From Ignavibacteriota bacterium (GTDB lineage: Bacteria > Bacteroidota > Ignavibacteria > Tepidaquicellales > Tepidaquicellaceae): DNA of 64,000 nucleotides. Positions 18,138 through 26,609 of the stretch are shown here, in pieces. Location: positions 1-64,000 of the forward strand of contig JAPLFJ010000029.1 in assembly GCA_026390735.1 (NCBI GenBank). The letters are read 5' to 3'. Made by a program: the position numbers and the translations under genes. The notes beneath the pieces were generated by a model that did not search any database, was not told the DNA's origin, and saw nothing but the letters and a program-made list of their open reading frames with translations. Each line of letters opens with the position of its first letter. The stretch's first letter is position 1.

Positions 18138-20060
18138 ATGAACGATTTTGTTTTTAAACCTTTTGATGAAATGACAGATGACGACTACCAGCAAGTGGGC
18201 TTTATGTCTGGTCTGGAAATTCATCAGCAACTTCTAACCGAAAAGAAACTCTTTTGCCGCTGTCCGGCGGGAATGTATAACCAAAAATTTGATGCAGAGA
18301 TTTTAAGGCATATGAGGCCTACTCTTTCAGAACTTGGCGAGTATGACGGTACAGCTTTAATGGAGTTTAAAACTAAGAAAGATATTATATATCATATTAA
18401 CAGGGATACGGTCTGCACTTATGAAATGGATGATACACCTCCTTTTGAAATCAATGAACAGGCACTGGATATTGCTCTTGAGATTGCATTGCTGTATCAG
18501 AGTGCAACTACGGATGAAATTCATATTGCGAGAAAGCAGTATCTAGACGGAAGTATTCCTACAGGTTTTCAGAGAACGGCAATCGTCAGCATTGGCGGAA
18601 AGATTCCTTACAAAGACAGAATGATAGATATTATTCAACTCTCGATTGAAGAGGATTCCTGCCGTGAAGTTAGCGATGTGGGGCATCGCAGAGTTTACAT
18701 TGCGGACAGGCTTGGAATGCCGCTGCTGGAAACTGTTACTGCACCTGATATGAAGACTCCGGTTGAAGTAGCAGAAGTTGGAAAGATACTAAGTAACATA
18801 GTAAAGAGTACAGGAAAAGTAAGAACAGGTGCCGGTGCTGCGAGGGAAGATGTAAACGTCAGCGTAACGGGCGGAACAAGGATTGAAATTAAAGGTGTGC
18901 CGAGTCTGAAGAGAATACCTTTACTTACGTACAATGAAGCAATGAGACAATGGAATTTACTTAGACTCAGGGAAGAACTTAAGAAAAGAGAAATTACAAC
19001 TGAAATTTTCAGGTCGAAATCAGACCACGTAACACGACTTTTAAGAAAGACAACTTATACACCTATTGCTGCTGCATTGCAGGAGGAAAAAGTTGTTGGT
19101 TCTGTCATTCTTCGCGGTTTCAAGGGATTACTGAACTGGCAGACGCAGACCGAAACATATTTCTCGAAAGAGATTTCTGACAGAGTTAGAGTCGTTGCCT
19201 GTTTAACAACATTGCCGAATATAATTCATTCTGATAGTACTTCGGAAACGATTTCGATTGCAGAGTGGCAAAAAGTGAAAAAAGCAATTGGTGCAACTGA
19301 TAAGGATACTGTTGTAATTGTCTGGGGAAATTCAATGGATGTGGATACTGCTATGAAAGAGATTGCCATCCGCGCAAAAGAAGCAACTTTAGGTGTACCT
19401 TCAGAAACCCGTCAGGCATTAAAAGATGGCACAACAGGTTTTGAAAGAATACTCCCTGGTCCTGAAAGAATGTATCCCGATACAGATTTACCACCAAAGA
19501 GAATCCCCGATGAAAGAATTGCAAAGATTAAATCACAATTGCCGGAATACTATTGGGAAAGGGTTAAGTGGTATAAGAAACTCGGAGTACCGCAGGACTG
19601 TATAGAACCTCTTGCAATTTCAAAACTTGCACTGCTTTTTAAAAAAGCCGTGAAGGAATTCGGGGTTAATCCGAAATTGGTTGCAGTGGTTTTAATCCAG
19701 CTTCCGAAACGCCTGAAGAAAATGCAGGTTGAGTTTGAAAGCATTGAAGAGAATGTCTTTGAAGGATTGCTGAGAGCATATAAAGAAGGACTTGTTGCTA
19801 AAGAGGGAATTCTTCCTGCTCTTTATGATGCAGTGAAGTATGGTGTGTTTGACCTTGATAATTTACCTCCTCCGATTGAAGATAAAGACATAAAAGGTTT
19901 TGTAGAAAACAGTCTTACTGAAATAAGAGTAAAAACATTACGCGATGAAGATAATTTTGAAGCAGTTTATAAGGGAATTGTGATGAATAAAGTCCGGGGC
20001 AGGATTGACGGAACGGTTGTTTCAAAAGCAGTTATAAAATACGTAAAGGAGATTAAATAA
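18138..20060 (+). CDS. gatE: Archaeal-type Glu-tRNA(Gln) amidotransferase subunit E (GatE)
   Basis: 640 residues, the size of archaeal GatE and much longer than bacterial GatB (about 480). GatE binds Glu-tRNA(Gln), activates the glutamate with ATP and transfers ammonia to make Gln-tRNA(Gln). Seen: GatB/E signature GFMSGLEIHQQL near residue 24 with a nearby CRCP, kinase-core motifs (YLDGSIPTGFQRT, EEDSCREV, TGAGAAREDVNVSV), an insertion at about 270-420 in the place of the GAD domain that separates GatE from GatB, the GatE-type GFERILPGPERMYPDTD, and a YqeY-like helical tail (VAKEGILPALYDAVKYG). It overlaps gatD by one base (TAATG). GatE is regarded as an archaeal protein, so its presence among clearly bacterial genes suggests transfer or an old lineage trait. 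Confidence 0.92.
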   Translation: MNDFVFKPFDEMTDDDYQQVGFMSGLEIHQQLLTEKKLFCRCPAGMYNQKFDAEILRHMRPTLSELGEYDGTALMEFKTKKDIIYHINRDTVCTYEMDDTPPFEINEQALDIALEIALLYQSATTDEIHIARKQYLDGSIPTGFQRTAIVSIGGKIPYKDRMIDIIQLSIEEDSCREVSDVGHRRVYIADRLGMPLLETVTAPDMKTPVEVAEVGKILSNIVKSTGKVRTGAGAAREDVNVSVTGGTRIEIKGVPSLKRIPLLTYNEAMRQWNLLRLREELKKREITTEIFRSKSDHVTRLLRKTTYTPIAAALQEEKVVGSVILRGFKGLLNWQTQTETYFSKEISDRVRVVACLTTLPNIIHSDSTSETISIAEWQKVKKAIGATDKDTVVIVWGNSMDVDTAMKEIAIRAKEATLGVPSETRQALKDGTTGFERILPGPERMYPDTDLPPKRIPDERIAKIKSQLPEYYWERVKWYKKLGVPQDCIEPLAISKLALLFKKAVKEFGVNPKLVAVVLIQLPKRLKKMQVEFESIEENVFEGLLRAYKEGLVAKEGILPALYDAVKYGVFDLDNLPPPIEDKDIKGFVENSLTEIRVKTLRDEDNFEAVYKGIVMNKVRGRIDGTVVSKAVIKYVKEIK

Positions 20061-21442
20061 TGGCTGACGATTATAAAGGATATAAAGACGAAGCATTAGC
20101 AGTATTAATGAAATATGAAGCAATGGTATGGTGTGACGTTGTGGTATCAACTGCACAGACTAATTTTATAGGAATTATTCTTCCTCGTTCCGAAACATCT
20201 GACCACTTGCACATAGTTTTGAAATTGCGTTCGGGCTATAATGTTGGAATACTTGCTGATAAAGTTACAGATATTAAAATTGAAGGCAGAAAAGAAGCTA
20301 TATACAAAATTCCTGAGAAGGAGTTTCCTTATGACCCTGTAAAACCTAACGTGAAACTGCTGGGTACAGGCGGTACGATTGCCAGCAGACTGGATTACAG
20401 AACAGGGGCAGTTATTCCTGCCTTTACTCCCGGAGAACTTTACGGTTCGGTCCCTGAACTTGCTGATATTTGTAATCTTGATACTGAGAAACTTTATGGC
20501 GTGTTCAGTGAGAATATGGGACCTGAACAATGGAAAGGAACAGCTCTTGCAATTGGTAAAGCTATTGAATCAGGAGTCGCAGGAATTGTTGTAGGACACG
20601 GAACGGATACAATGCACCACACTGCAGCGATACTTTCGTTTATGGTACAGAATTCACCCGTGCCTATTGTGATGGTTGGCTCGCAGCGTTCAAGCGACAG
20701 ACCTTCATCCGATGCAGCTTTGAATTTAATGTACAGCGTGAAGACCGCAGCAGAAAGTGACATCGCAGAGGTACTCGTATGTATGTTTGGTCCGACTTCT
20801 GATGAATATGGATTGCTTCACAGAGGTACGAGGGTAAGAAAAATGCATTCTTCTTACCGTTCGACTTTCAGAACGATTGGTGATATACCTGTGGCGATGG
20901 TAAGCAGAAAAGAAATCACACCTTTGAGACAGGATTATAAGAGGCGCCGCAGTGACAAGAATGTAATTATAAATACTGCGTTTGAAGAAAAAGTAGGAAT
21001 AGTATATTACTACCCGAACATGAAACCTGATGTGATTGATTCACTCATTGATAACGGTTACAGAGGGATTGTTATTGCAGGTACCGGATTAGGTCACGTA
21101 AATAAACCTCTTTATCCTGCACTTCAGAGAGCGAAAGAAAAAAACATTGCTGTATACATGACAGTTCAGACTCTTTGGGGTTATGTCCAGATGTACGTTT
21201 ATGATACAGGCCGAGATATGATGGAACTTGGAGTTGTGCCTACTGCTAATATGCTTCCGGAAGTTGCATACGTTAAACTTGGATGGGCGCTCGGCCAGAC
21301 AGATGATATGGAAGAAGTTAAGAGAATTATGCTTACTCCTATAAACGGTGAGATAACAGAACGCGAACCGAGTAACGGTTATTTAATATATCAGGGAGGT
21401 ATTCCTGAAGTAGAAGAATTTATTTCAAAACACAGAAAATAG
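20060..21442 (+). CDS. gatD: Archaeal-type Glu-tRNA(Gln) amidotransferase subunit D (GatD)
   Basis: 460 residues, usual for GatD. The asparaginase-like subunit releases ammonia from glutamine (or asparagine) and channels it to GatE. The first 90 residues form the small GatD-specific beta domain that plain asparaginases lack. The asparaginase core keeps the catalytic set: Thr103 in GTGGTIAS, Thr182-Asp183 in GHGTDT and Lys261 in RVRKMHSS. The start overlaps the gatE stop by one base, implying coupled translation and a 1:1 complex. A good terminator follows. A stand-alone L-asparaginase is excluded by the N-terminal domain and the gatE partner. Confidence 0.93.
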   Translation: MADDYKGYKDEALAVLMKYEAMVWCDVVVSTAQTNFIGIILPRSETSDHLHIVLKLRSGYNVGILADKVTDIKIEGRKEAIYKIPEKEFPYDPVKPNVKLLGTGGTIASRLDYRTGAVIPAFTPGELYGSVPELADICNLDTEKLYGVFSENMGPEQWKGTALAIGKAIESGVAGIVVGHGTDTMHHTAAILSFMVQNSPVPIVMVGSQRSSDRPSSDAALNLMYSVKTAAESDIAEVLVCMFGPTSDEYGLLHRGTRVRKMHSSYRSTFRTIGDIPVAMVSRKEITPLRQDYKRRRSDKNVIINTAFEEKVGIVYYYPNMKPDVIDSLIDNGYRGIVIAGTGLGHVNKPLYPALQRAKEKNIAVYMTVQTLWGYVQMYVYDTGRDMMELGVVPTANMLPEVAYVKLGWALGQTDDMEEVKRIMLTPINGEITEREPSNGYLIYQGGIPEVEEFISKHRK

Positions 21443-21450
21443 TCTTTAGA

Positions 21451-21475
21451 ACCCGCGGTGGGTACGCGGGTTTTT
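21451..21475 (+). terminator. Rho-independent terminator after gatD
   Basis: GC-rich stem acccgcg / cgcgggt (21451-21457 with 21465-21471), 7-base loop, followed by TTTT. It closes the gatED transcript. Confidence 0.92.
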
Positions 21476-21512
21476 GTTTACCCCTTAACGAATAATATTT
21501 ATATTTCATTTT

Positions 21513-22736
21513 ATGGAACGAAAGAAGTGGGTCGTTTTTACTGCCGCTATATTAATAAGTCTTGCACTCGGTATTCTTTATACATGGAGCATCTTAAAAA
21601 GCACGATTGAAGCATCAATAAATCAGCATACCTCTGGTGGATTTAACTGGGATATTTCAACTCTCAACGATCCTTACTCAGTTGCGATACTTGTGTTCGC
21701 ATTCGTGATGATAATATCGGGGAAAGTTTTTGATAAAGTCGGCCCGAAGATAACTTCATTGATAGGCGGAGCACTTGTAACTGCCGGATTGCTGGTTTCA
21801 GCATCTTCAACGGGTTATGGAAGCTGGATACTCGGTTATGGAGTTCTTATCGGTGCAGGTACAGGTTTCGGTTATGCAGTGATTACACCTGTTACCATTA
21901 AATGGTTTCCCCCTAATAAAACAGGTTTAATAACAGGTCTTGTTGTTGCAGGATTCGGAATGTCATCCGTTTATATGGCGCCGCTCTTTACTTTCCTGAT
22001 TAAAGATTTCGGACTTTCACATGCACTAACAGTTTATTCTATTGCCTTTGCTATTGTAATCGGAATTTGCTCTTTCCTCTTATTAAATCCGCCAAAAGAA
22101 GAAGTAGGAAAAGCAATAGTAAATCCTGCATCAGCTAAAGATGACATAAAAGTATCTGAAATTTTTAAGAAGTCGGAGTTCTATATCTTGTGGACTCTTT
22201 TCTTTATTGGTTCTGGAGCAGGTTTGATGGTTATAGGTTTTGTATCAGATATGGTGAAGAAGGGTCTGGGTGAACAGGCATTCCTTGGAGTTGCAATTAT
22301 TGCAATTGGCAATTCCAGCGGAAGAGTGCTGGCAGGGTATTTATCAGATAAGATTGGAAGATTTAAGACTCTTTTAATAATGTTTTCATTCCAGTGTACT
22401 TTAATGGTAACTGCAGCTATAGTTACGGATAAAGGAACCAGCCCGGTTTTGCTTCTGATAATGGCAACGTTTATCGGACTTAATTATGGTTCTAATCTAT
22501 CCCTGTTTCCTTCAATTGCTAAAGATTTATGGGGGCTTAAAAATTTTGGTACGAATTACGGAGTACTCTTTACTGCCTGGGGAGTAGGAGGGTTTGTCTT
22601 AAGCCGTGTTTCACAGATGATAAAAGCAACTACAGGCTCACTTGAGTATTCGTTCTGGCTTGCAGGAATTCTGCTTGCATTGGGGAGTATATTGCTGATT
22701 TTCTTTGAGAGATTAATGAAACAAAGAACCCTTTAA
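21513..22736 (+). CDS. MFS transporter, oxalate/formate antiporter (OFA) family-like
   Basis: 407 residues with about 12 hydrophobic segments. The beginning KKWVVFTAAILISLALGILYTWSILKS and the loop GKVFDKVGPKITSLIGG are typical of the OFA family of MFS carriers, as is a second copy of the MFS loop in the C-half (GYLSDKIGRFKTLL). The family exchanges small carboxylates such as oxalate/formate or monocarboxylates across the inner membrane. Substrate here is inferred at family level only. The gene has its own upstream region after the gatD terminator and no clear operon partner. Confidence 0.85.
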   Translation: MERKKWVVFTAAILISLALGILYTWSILKSTIEASINQHTSGGFNWDISTLNDPYSVAILVFAFVMIISGKVFDKVGPKITSLIGGALVTAGLLVSASSTGYGSWILGYGVLIGAGTGFGYAVITPVTIKWFPPNKTGLITGLVVAGFGMSSVYMAPLFTFLIKDFGLSHALTVYSIAFAIVIGICSFLLLNPPKEEVGKAIVNPASAKDDIKVSEIFKKSEFYILWTLFFIGSGAGLMVIGFVSDMVKKGLGEQAFLGVAIIAIGNSSGRVLAGYLSDKIGRFKTLLIMFSFQCTLMVTAAIVTDKGTSPVLLLIMATFIGLNYGSNLSLFPSIAKDLWGLKNFGTNYGVLFTAWGVGGFVLSRVSQMIKATTGSLEYSFWLAGILLALGSILLIFFERLMKQRTL

Positions 22737-22750
22737 GAGAGTATATTGGA

Positions 22751-22776
22751 TATACAATTTTGTATAGCTATTTTTA
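22751..22776 (+). terminator. Possible weak terminator after the OFA transporter gene
   Basis: tatacaa / ttgtata (22751-22757 with 22760-22766) around a 2-base loop that would open to more in reality, followed by gctattttt. AT-only stem, so efficiency is doubtful. Confidence 0.35.
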
Positions 22777-22807
22777 AATTAAATTTTTACAAACTAACAA
22801 AATAATA

Positions 22808-23314
22808 ATGATTAAGAAGACATTTTTATCGCTCATAATTGCAGCGATGTTTTTCTCGGCAAATTTATTTGCAACAGATTACCCGGGCGATATAGCCGGC
22901 GCAAGAGCAGATTATCTTTATAAAAAGCTCAAATTAACGAATGAACAGTACTCCTCTGTTTATACAGCTTTCTTTGATGCAGCATCAAAGATGGATGCAA
23001 TGAAATTAAACAAAATGGCTGACGACGCAAAGAAAGATCAAATGACCAAGTTGCACGACGAAACAATGAAGAGCATTGAAAAGATTCTAACAAAAGACCA
23101 GTTAACAAAATGGGGTGTTGCAAAAGAAAAAGTATGCAAAGTAAAACCAAGAAAAGTTGTAAAGAAAGTAACAGATGAGAAAAAGGAAGAAGTAAAAAAG
23201 GAAGGAGTAAAGAAGGACGAAAAGAAAGAAGTAAAGAAGGACGTTAAGAAAGAAGATAAAAAAGATGTAAAGAAAGACGTTAAGAAAGAAGAAAAGAAAG
23301 ACGCAAAGAAATAA
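22808..23314 (+). CDS. Exported small protein with lysine-rich tetrapeptide-repeat tail
   Basis: 168 residues in three parts. First comes a signal peptide (about 1-22, ending SANLFA). Then comes a predicted helical region (about 25-110) with LTNEQYSSVYTAFFDAASKMD and LTKDQLTKWG, loosely like the LTxEQ helices of Spy/CpxP-type periplasmic proteins. The tail of about 55 residues is built almost entirely of K, E, D and V, with a KK(D/E)x repeat of period four near the end (KKDVKKEDKKDVKKDV). The tail would be highly basic overall and could form a long charged helix or bind anionic polymers such as peptidoglycan or LPS. No known family is assigned. Clear terminator downstream. Confidence 0.7.
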   Translation: MIKKTFLSLIIAAMFFSANLFATDYPGDIAGARADYLYKKLKLTNEQYSSVYTAFFDAASKMDAMKLNKMADDAKKDQMTKLHDETMKSIEKILTKDQLTKWGVAKEKVCKVKPRKVVKKVTDEKKEEVKKEGVKKDEKKEVKKDVKKEDKKDVKKDVKKEEKKDAKK

Positions 23315-23330
23315 TGTAGGTTGATATTAT

Positions 23331-23362
23331 CCCGTGAGTATAAATTATTCACGGGATTTTTA
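23331..23362 (+). terminator. Terminator after the Lys-rich exported protein
   Basis: cccgtga (23331-23337) pairs with tcacggg (23349-23355) around an 11-base AT-rich loop; atttttat follows. Confidence 0.8.
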
Positions 23363-23403
23363 TATATTTATTAAAACATTTAATTCATTAATCAATTCTT
23401 TAT

Positions 23404-23940
23404 ATGCCATTAAATGAGTGGAAGCACAAGTCAACTAAATCCATGTTCAAAAATCTATGGTGGGAGTATTTAAGGGATGAGTGTTATATCCCTAACGGAA
23501 AAGAATATGAATACCATTATGTTCATACCGGAGGTTCTGTAATGACAGTCCCTGTGATGGATGACGGAAGAATAATACTGGTTAAGCAATACCGCTATTT
23601 AAACAGAAGGTTTAGCGTAGAATTCCCGTCGGGAGGCATCAAACCTAACCAGGAACCTATTGTTATTGCGCATAAAGAATTAATTGAGGAAACAGGGTAT
23701 GACGGGGAATTCCAGAAAATCGGTATTTTTAATCCTTATAATGGAATTACCGATGAATACTGCCATGTTTATATTGCAAGGAAATTATTTGAATCGGAAA
23801 AAGAAACAAAAGACGAGCAGGAAGAATTTGAATACCTGTATTTGACCCCCCAGGAAATAGATGAAATGGTAACTTCAAATGAAATTACGGACGGTATGAC
23901 GATGGCTGTTTGGGCTATGGTAAAACAGTATTTTATCTGA
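23404..23940 (+). CDS. Nudix hydrolase, ADP-ribose pyrophosphatase-like
   Basis: 178 residues. The Nudix box is at about 77-99 (GGIKPNQEP then HKELIEETGY), with the metal-binding KELIEE core intact (Glu92, Glu95, Glu96). Aligned with the consensus, the first glutamate of the box is glutamine (Gln83), a small departure. The upstream VKQYRYLNRRFSVEFPSGG, with its conserved Y/R and E-P-G-like strand, resembles the ADP-ribose/NDP-sugar pyrophosphatase branch (NudF-like), so it may hydrolyse ADP-ribose or sugar nucleotides in the cytoplasm. It appears to be a single-gene unit between a terminator and the TonB receptor gene. Confidence 0.88.
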   Translation: MPLNEWKHKSTKSMFKNLWWEYLRDECYIPNGKEYEYHYVHTGGSVMTVPVMDDGRIILVKQYRYLNRRFSVEFPSGGIKPNQEPIVIAHKELIEETGYDGEFQKIGIFNPYNGITDEYCHVYIARKLFESEKETKDEQEEFEYLYLTPQEIDEMVTSNEITDGMTMAVWAMVKQYFI

Positions 23941-24040
23941 AAATTGGATTAAACCTTTTTGCCGCTCTATTTGTCAAATAATCAGAAATTATAGCAAAGT
24001 TTACTTTGTTTTCATATAGTATAAAAATTAAATCAGAATA

Positions 24041-26557
24041 ATGAGATATTTATTTTTAGTTGTGTTATTTGTGTTTATGTCTGCCAGTTCGTTTTCTCAG
24101 GAAATTGAAAACCAACCCAAAAAGAAAGATTTTTCAAACGTTAAAACTAAAATTACGGGCAGAGTTTTAGATGCCGAAAGCAGCAAACCAATCGAATCAG
24201 CAACAGTTCAGATATATTCGCTGAAAGATACAACAAAGTTAGTTAAGGGAAATGCTACAGACAAGGACGGTAATTTTGTTCTTGCTGATTTCAGACCCGG
24301 AAGATATGAGTTAAGAGTGTCGGTAATCGGTTATAATACTTCTAAGATAAAAGAGGTTGATGTACTGCCTGCGAATCCGGAAGTATCCGTAGGAGACATA
24401 AAAATTAAGGCCGGAAGTGAATTTGTAACTTCTGAAATTACTGTAGAAGCTGAGAAGAACCTTATGGAAATGGGAATTGATAAGAAAATATTTAACGTTG
24501 AGAAGGATATTATGAGTCAGAGTGGTTCAGCAACTGATATACTGAGGAATATTCCTTCTATAACTGTTGACAGTGACGGCAATGTAAGTTTAAGAGGAAG
24601 CGGTAATGTTAAGATTTTGATAAACGGTAAACCCTCAGGCCTTTTAAGTTCAGACCCGGCATCTGTACTCGAACAGATACCGGCAAACACAATTGAGAGG
24701 GTAGAAGTAATAAATAACCCTTCTGCAAAATATGACCCGGAAGGAATGGCTGGAATTATTAACATCGTCCTGAAAAAGGGACAGCAGGAAACAACGGGCT
24801 ATAATTTTAATCTGAACCTGAATGCAGGCACCAAAGATAAGTATAATGTAACAACAGGATTAGCATACAAAACAAAGGGCTGGAATTTCTATGGAAATTA
24901 CAGCCTGAGATTCTTTCATATGTATCCAACAGGAACGCTGGAAAGAACAAATTTCCTGAGTGATTCATCATTTTACCTTAAAGAGACGGATAATTCTTAC
25001 ATGAAAATGTTAGGTCATTTAGGTACTGTTGGAATTGATTATGATATTAATAAGGATAATTTTGTCGGTGCATCTGTAAGTTATAGTCACAGAGACAGGA
25101 ATAGAAATTCTACAAGTTTATACCAGAACTATAATCAGATATATAATCCAACATTCTATTATGACAGAAATAATTCTGATGATGAAGTTGAATCAGGAAT
25201 TGATGCCAATCTGAACTATAAAAAGAAGTTTGAAAAACGGGGACAGGAATTATCCGCTTCTTTCCAGTATTCAAATTCGATTGAGAATAACACACTCAAC
25301 ATAGTCCAGAGGGATCTTGATTTTAATAATAATCCTTTGCCAGGTAATAACTACAGGGAGAATGATTATACGAATGAAAGGTTTGACTCTTATTCAATTC
25401 AGGCAGACTATACACATCCTTTAAAAGAAGATATTGCAAACCCTACAAAAACAAAGAGTAAGTTTGAAGTAGGTTTTAAAAGTCTTTTCAGAAAAACTGA
25501 TTCTGATTTCAAGGTAGAAGATTATGATTATACCACGAACTCTTTTCTGCCGAATAATTTCTTATCGAATGATTTCTTATACAAAGAACAGATTCATGCA
25601 GTATACGGAACTTTCGATAATAATTATAAAAATTTCGGATACCAGATTGGTCTGAGGCTTGAAGAGGCAATAACCAGGTCTGAACAGAAAGTTACAAACT
25701 CGGTATATGATAATAACTATTTCAGTTGGTTCCCGAATATTTTTATGAAGCAGGGGATTTCCACTACAACAGAGGCGCAAATTAGTTTTACGAGAAGGAT
25801 TAACAGGCCCCGTTTACAGAATCTGAATCCTTTTGTAGATTATTCTGACCCTCAGAATTTAAGATATGGAAATCCTTATCTTAAACCTGAATATATAAAT
25901 GGTGTAGAACTTGGTTTCGTAAAGTATCTTACAACTGTTGCTTTAACATCATCAGTATTTTACAGAATTACAGAAGATGTTATAACCCGTTATATTACTG
26001 TCGATTCAAACGGCATCTCAACAATGACTCCTAAAAACCTTAACAAGGCAACAAGTTATGGTTTGGAATTAATAGGTAACGGTTCATTGACAAAATGGTG
26101 GTACTTTAATGCCAGTGCTTCATATTTCAGAACTTTGCTTGATGGTAATCTGAATTCAACCGAACTTAATAACAGTGGGTACAGCTGGACAGCGAAACTG
26201 GTTTCAAATATGACCTTCCCGAAGATAATCGACGTTCAGTTGTCGATGTTTTTGCAGGGTAAAAATGTTACACCACAGGGATATACTGAGCCAATGTTCT
26301 CGGCAGATTTAGCATTTAAGAAAGATTTTTTGAAGAAAAGAATTGCTCTCGGTCTAAGAATCAGTGATTTATTCAATACACAAAAATTTGGTTTTAATTC
26401 TAATACAAGTACGTTTAATACTACTTTCGAAAGAAGAAGAGATTCCAGAACTCTGTTCTTAACTTTTACGTACAGAATGGGTACTGATGAAAAGAAACAG
26501 CAAAAGAAGAAACCAAATCAGGAAGAAAATAATGACAGAGAAGGCCAGGAATTTTAA
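24041..26557 (+). CDS. TonB-dependent receptor / outer-membrane beta-barrel protein with carboxypeptidase-regulatory domain
   Basis: 838 residues with a signal peptide (MRYLFLVVLFVFMSASSFSQ). An N-terminal carboxypeptidase-regulatory-like beta-sandwich (about 37-130, ITGRVLDAESSKPIESATVQIY ending at GRYELRVSVIGY) is followed by a plug domain (about 140-245: DILRNIPSITVDSDGNVSLRGS, ILINGKPSG, PANTIERVEVINNPSAKYDPEG). A barrel of about 580 residues, rich in aromatic/Asn alternations, follows. The layout matches the outer-membrane beta-barrel family (OMP_b-brl_3) common in Bacteroidota. No SusD partner follows, so it is not a typical glycan SusCD pair. The C-terminus is a short charged tail (KKQQKKKPNQEENNDREGQEF) after the last strand. 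Ligand unknown. Confidence 0.88.
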   Translation: MRYLFLVVLFVFMSASSFSQEIENQPKKKDFSNVKTKITGRVLDAESSKPIESATVQIYSLKDTTKLVKGNATDKDGNFVLADFRPGRYELRVSVIGYNTSKIKEVDVLPANPEVSVGDIKIKAGSEFVTSEITVEAEKNLMEMGIDKKIFNVEKDIMSQSGSATDILRNIPSITVDSDGNVSLRGSGNVKILINGKPSGLLSSDPASVLEQIPANTIERVEVINNPSAKYDPEGMAGIINIVLKKGQQETTGYNFNLNLNAGTKDKYNVTTGLAYKTKGWNFYGNYSLRFFHMYPTGTLERTNFLSDSSFYLKETDNSYMKMLGHLGTVGIDYDINKDNFVGASVSYSHRDRNRNSTSLYQNYNQIYNPTFYYDRNNSDDEVESGIDANLNYKKKFEKRGQELSASFQYSNSIENNTLNIVQRDLDFNNNPLPGNNYRENDYTNERFDSYSIQADYTHPLKEDIANPTKTKSKFEVGFKSLFRKTDSDFKVEDYDYTTNSFLPNNFLSNDFLYKEQIHAVYGTFDNNYKNFGYQIGLRLEEAITRSEQKVTNSVYDNNYFSWFPNIFMKQGISTTTEAQISFTRRINRPRLQNLNPFVDYSDPQNLRYGNPYLKPEYINGVELGFVKYLTTVALTSSVFYRITEDVITRYITVDSNGISTMTPKNLNKATSYGLELIGNGSLTKWWYFNASASYFRTLLDGNLNSTELNNSGYSWTAKLVSNMTFPKIIDVQLSMFLQGKNVTPQGYTEPMFSADLAFKKDFLKKRIALGLRISDLFNTQKFGFNSNTSTFNTTFERRRDSRTLFLTFTYRMGTDEKKQQKKKPNQEENNDREGQEF

Positions 26558-26572
26558 ATATGATTTAAATTG

Positions 26573-26606
26573 AAAAGGGAAGGGGACTTATCAAAGTTCC
26601 CTTTTT
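26573..26606 (+). terminator. Terminator between the TonB receptor gene and meaB (convergent)
   Basis: ggggactt / aaagttccc-type stem (26582-26589 with 26594-26601, one G.T pair), 4-base loop, then T5. An alternative outer pairing aaaagggaa / ttccctttt also exists. It ends 3 bases before the meaB stop, so it may serve both strands. Confidence 0.82.
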
Positions 26607-26609
26607 GAT

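Noticed and set aside
23038-23352. A minus-strand frame rich in F and S opposite the Lys-rich protein gene.
   Set aside because: It is the mirror of the lysine-rich repeat coding strand and has no signal, start context or family features.
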